Origin: Natrialbaceae archaeon | GTDB taxonomy: Archaea; Halobacteriota; Halobacteria; Halobacteriales; Natrialbaceae | Assembly: GCA_003552325.1 (NCBI GenBank) | Contig: PUKM01000058.1 | Coordinates: 1 to 8,459 of the forward strand | Length of the DNA: 8,459 nucleotides | Reading direction: 5' to 3' | Part shown: in pieces, positions 6,618 to 8,459 of the stretch | Layout of the letters: the number at the start of each line of letters is the position of its first letter | Position numbering within the stretch: position 1 is the first letter of the stretch | The notes under the pieces: model-generated | Told to the model about the DNA's origin: nothing | Databases searched by the model: none | What the model saw: only the letters and a program-made list of their open reading frames with translations | Position numbers and translations under genes: made by a program

Positions 6618-7688
6618 ATGAGCGTTCACCGGATTCCCCTCGACAATACCGTGTTCGAAGGTGCCAACAACGTCTATCTCGCCGACGGCCCGGATACCGT
6701 GCTTATCGACACCGGTGTTGCCGTTCCCGAGACGAAAGCCGCACTCGAGGCCGGCCTCGCCACCTACGACCGTACGTTCGCCGACGTCGACGCCATCGTC
6801 CTCACACACTACCACGCCGACCACGCAGGGCTGGCTGGGGCAATCCAGGCCGAAAGCGGTGCGACGGTTTACGCCCACGAGGCTGACGCCCCGCTCATCG
6901 CCGGCGACGAGGCGGCCTGGGCCACCCTCGAGGCAACCCAACGCGACCACTTCGAGTCCTGGGGGATGCCAAAGGCGGCACGCGAGGAACTGCTCGCGTT
7001 CCTCGAGGCGGGCGAGGAGGCAGGTATCTATGGCGACCCCGTCGACGTGACGCCGATTCAGGACGGCGACACGCTCTCGTTCGACGGCCTCGAGCTCACG
7101 ACCCATCACGCGCCGGGGCACACGGCGGGGTTGTGTTGTTTCAGTCCAGCCGATCGCCCCCGTGAACTCTACACGGGTGATGCCCTCCTCCCCGAGTACA
7201 CCCCGAACGTCGGTGGCGCTGACGTCCGTCTCGAGGGAGCCCTCGGCGCGTACATCGAGACGCTCGAGTGGCTCATCGAGGCCGGTTTCGACCGCGCGTG
7301 GCCGGGTCACCGTGATCCGATCGCAGAGCCTACCGCTCGAGCCAAATACATCCTCAGCCACCACGAGGAACGCTCCTATCGAGTCGCCGAGGCGCTTGCG
7401 ACCGACGGGCCCGGTGATGCCTGGACGGTCAGCGCCCGACTCTTTGGGGACCTCTCGAACATCCACATTCTGCATGGCCCTGGCGAAGCCTTCGCCCACC
7501 TCGAGCATCTGCGTGCGGCAGGTGCGGTGACCCGTCGGGACGATGGTGGGTCAGCAAAGGGAGGAGGCGACGGCGAGCGCGACACGAGCGACGGTGGCGA
7601 CGGACACCAGTACGCACTCACGGAGCACGGACGGACCACGCTCGAGTCCGTGACCGATGGGCGATGGCCCCTCTCGGAGCTCGTCTAA
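6618..7688 (+). CDS. MBL-fold metallohydrolase with C-terminal winged-helix-like domain
   Basis: This 356-residue protein carries the full metallo-beta-lactamase metal set: HYHADH (64-69, giving His64, His66, Asp68 and His69), HAPGHT (164-169, His168), TGDALLP (Asp188) and WPGHRDPI (His231). VLIDTG (28-33) is the conserved early strand. The layout matches the LACTB2/glyoxalase-II-like group: cytoplasmic hydrolases of thioesters, esters or, in some members, RNA. The C-terminal region (about 245-350) looks like the winged-helix tail found in this group: YRVAEALATDG, then FGDL, AFAHLEHLRAAGAVTRR and YALTEHG. A Gly/Asp-rich loop (308-330) interrupts the wing. The ATG at 6618 has a weak AGGA six nt upstream; a poor TATA-like TAAGTT sits about 26 nt before it. 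It is divergent from the HNH-like gene. The substrate is unknown. Confidence 0.9.
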   Translation: MSVHRIPLDNTVFEGANNVYLADGPDTVLIDTGVAVPETKAALEAGLATYDRTFADVDAIVLTHYHADHAGLAGAIQAESGATVYAHEADAPLIAGDEAAWATLEATQRDHFESWGMPKAAREELLAFLEAGEEAGIYGDPVDVTPIQDGDTLSFDGLELTTHHAPGHTAGLCCFSPADRPRELYTGDALLPEYTPNVGGADVRLEGALGAYIETLEWLIEAGFDRAWPGHRDPIAEPTARAKYILSHHEERSYRVAEALATDGPGDAWTVSARLFGDLSNIHILHGPGEAFAHLEHLRAAGAVTRRDDGGSAKGGGDGERDTSDGGDGHQYALTEHGRTTLESVTDGRWPLSELV

Positions 7689-7750
7689 TTGTCGGGACGC
7701 CAGGGTAGGAACCACCTGCATCGTCTCTGACATCCGTTTCGGCGGAATTA

Positions 7751-7757
7751 CTTTAAC
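7751..7757 (+). promoter_or_regulatory. Candidate TATA box for the sensor-domain gene
   Basis: CTTTAAC lies with its centre 26 nt before the ATG at 7780, preceded by CGGAATTA as a possible BRE. No Shine-Dalgarno sequence precedes the ATG. The spacing predicts a leaderless transcript, so this gene probably has its own promoter even though the MBL-fold gene lies upstream on the same strand. Confidence 0.5.
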
Positions 7758-7779
7758 AGTGCTGTGAGAGACGTGACAT

Positions 7780-8459
7780 ATGGGTACACTCGAGCGTCCG
7801 CCATCGCGTCCAACCGTTCGCGGCCTCCTCGCGGCGACCATCGACCGTCAGACGTACAAGAATCTGGCCTATCTCCTCCTTGCGATTCCGCTCGGCTTCT
7901 TCTACGCCACGCTCGTCGGCTTCGCGCTCGTCTTCGGGCTCCTCACGTTCGTCGTCGGCATCGGCGTCGTGATCCTCTTCGTCACCCTCATCGGGGTTCG
8001 CCTGGTCGCCCGGTTCGAACGCTGGTTGGCGAACGCCCTGCTCGGAACCACCCTCGAGGCTCCCAATGACCGCGCCGACGTCGAGGACACGTGGGGCGAC
8101 CTCGCGAGTTACCTCTCGGCGGTCTCGACGTGGCGCGCGCTCGGGTTCGTCCAGCTCAAGTTCTTCATCACGTTCGTCGCCGTCTTCCTCCTGGTCGGCC
8201 TCTGGACGGCACTCGACTTGCTCACGACACCCCTTCGGTATCCCGTCAGTGTCGAATTCGGCGAGGTAAACGACCAGCCAGTTATCTGGTCGATCGACAC
8301 CATGCCCGAAGCCGCCCTCGCCGTTGGCGTCGGGGTCATCCTCGCGTTCGTCCTGCTCACGATCACGAACGTCCTCGGGTACTTCGCCAAGCGCATGGCC
8401 ATCGCCTTGCTCGATGGGCCGACTGTCGAACACCAGACCTCGAGCGTCGGTGACGACAC
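7780..8459 (+). CDS. Membrane protein resembling the 'putative sensor' domain, C-terminus beyond the window
   Basis: Reading from the ATG at 7780 gives 226 open codons to the right edge with no stop. After a short cytoplasmic-type start comes TYKNLAYLLLAIPLGFFY (25-42), the hallmark opening of the sensor domain seen in many haloarchaeal and actinobacterial proteins. Four hydrophobic segments follow, at about residues 28-50, 52-75, 124-148 and 176-203. RLVARFERWLANALLG (74-89) is the conserved amphipathic stretch after helix two. A polar loop of about 30 residues (149-175) lies between helices three and four and is probably outside the cell. After helix four the chain is polar (GPTVEHQTSSVGDD). 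In relatives this domain either stands alone or is joined to a histidine kinase or DNA-binding part. What follows here cannot be seen, so signalling is only an inference from the family. Confidence 0.8.
   Translation, partial: MGTLERPPSRPTVRGLLAATIDRQTYKNLAYLLLAIPLGFFYATLVGFALVFGLLTFVVGIGVVILFVTLIGVRLVARFERWLANALLGTTLEAPNDRADVEDTWGDLASYLSAVSTWRALGFVQLKFFITFVAVFLLVGLWTALDLLTTPLRYPVSVEFGEVNDQPVIWSIDTMPEAALAVGVGVILAFVLLTITNVLGYFAKRMAIALLDGPTVEHQTSSVGDD

Noticed and set aside
6615..7508. A 297-codon minus-strand open frame opposite the MBL-fold gene.
   Set aside because: The plus frame holds every MBL metal-binding motif. The antisense frame shows no motif and arises from GC-rich codon structure.
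7753..8433. A 226-codon minus-strand open frame opposite the sensor-domain gene.
   Set aside because: It is almost entirely Asp/Glu/Arg, the mirror image expected when a GC-rich hydrophobic gene is read on the other strand. The plus frame has clear membrane helices and a family signature.

Overview
The window looks like chromosome of a haloarchaeon (class Halobacteria). It is GC-rich, its proteins are acidic (Asp/Glu-rich), codons end mostly in C or G, several start codons sit about 25-35 nt downstream of archaeal TATA-like boxes with no Shine-Dalgarno sequence (leaderless pattern), and the hexamer CTCGAG is very frequent. A Natrialbales-type genome is my guess, based on the CTCGAG habit and general style. 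No RNA gene, insertion sequence, CRISPR array or prophage gene was seen.

Layout. Five genes lie on the minus strand, read from high to low coordinates: a degenerate HNH-type zinc protein (5706-6527), a geranylgeranyl-reductase-family flavoprotein (4359-5606), an SLC13/DASS permease with central TrkA-C (RCK_C) domains (2064-4097), an Old-Yellow-Enzyme-type flavin oxidoreductase with a C-terminal four-cysteine motif (620-1999), and a HAD-superfamily phosphatase/mutase-like protein cut by the left edge (1-502). Two genes lie on the plus strand: an MBL-fold hydrolase with a C-terminal winged-helix-like tail (6618-7688) and a four-helix membrane protein resembling the 'putative sensor' domain, cut by the right edge (7780-8459). 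The minus and plus groups diverge from a 90-bp region (6528-6617).

How the genes may work together. Only the permease and the OYE-type gene are close enough (64 bp, no clear promoter between them) to suggest shared transcription. The other minus-strand genes each have a plausible promoter of their own. The set is mostly redox and lipid or acyl-type metabolism plus one anion transporter, which is ordinary accessory metabolism for a haloarchaeon. I do not see a coherent defence, mobile or otherwise new multi-gene system.

The points most worth a second look are: three proteins whose usual signature residues are altered (OYE-type with Ser/Gly at the usual His/Tyr positions and an Fe-S-type cysteine motif but no C-terminal reductase domains; HNH-like with all three name-giving residues gone; GGR-like with an altered YxWxFP-GxG motif), the acidic insertion inside the permease's first RCK_C domain, dyad elements around the permease promoter, and the roughly 46 CTCGAG sites, nearly all of those checked being in-frame Leu-Glu.
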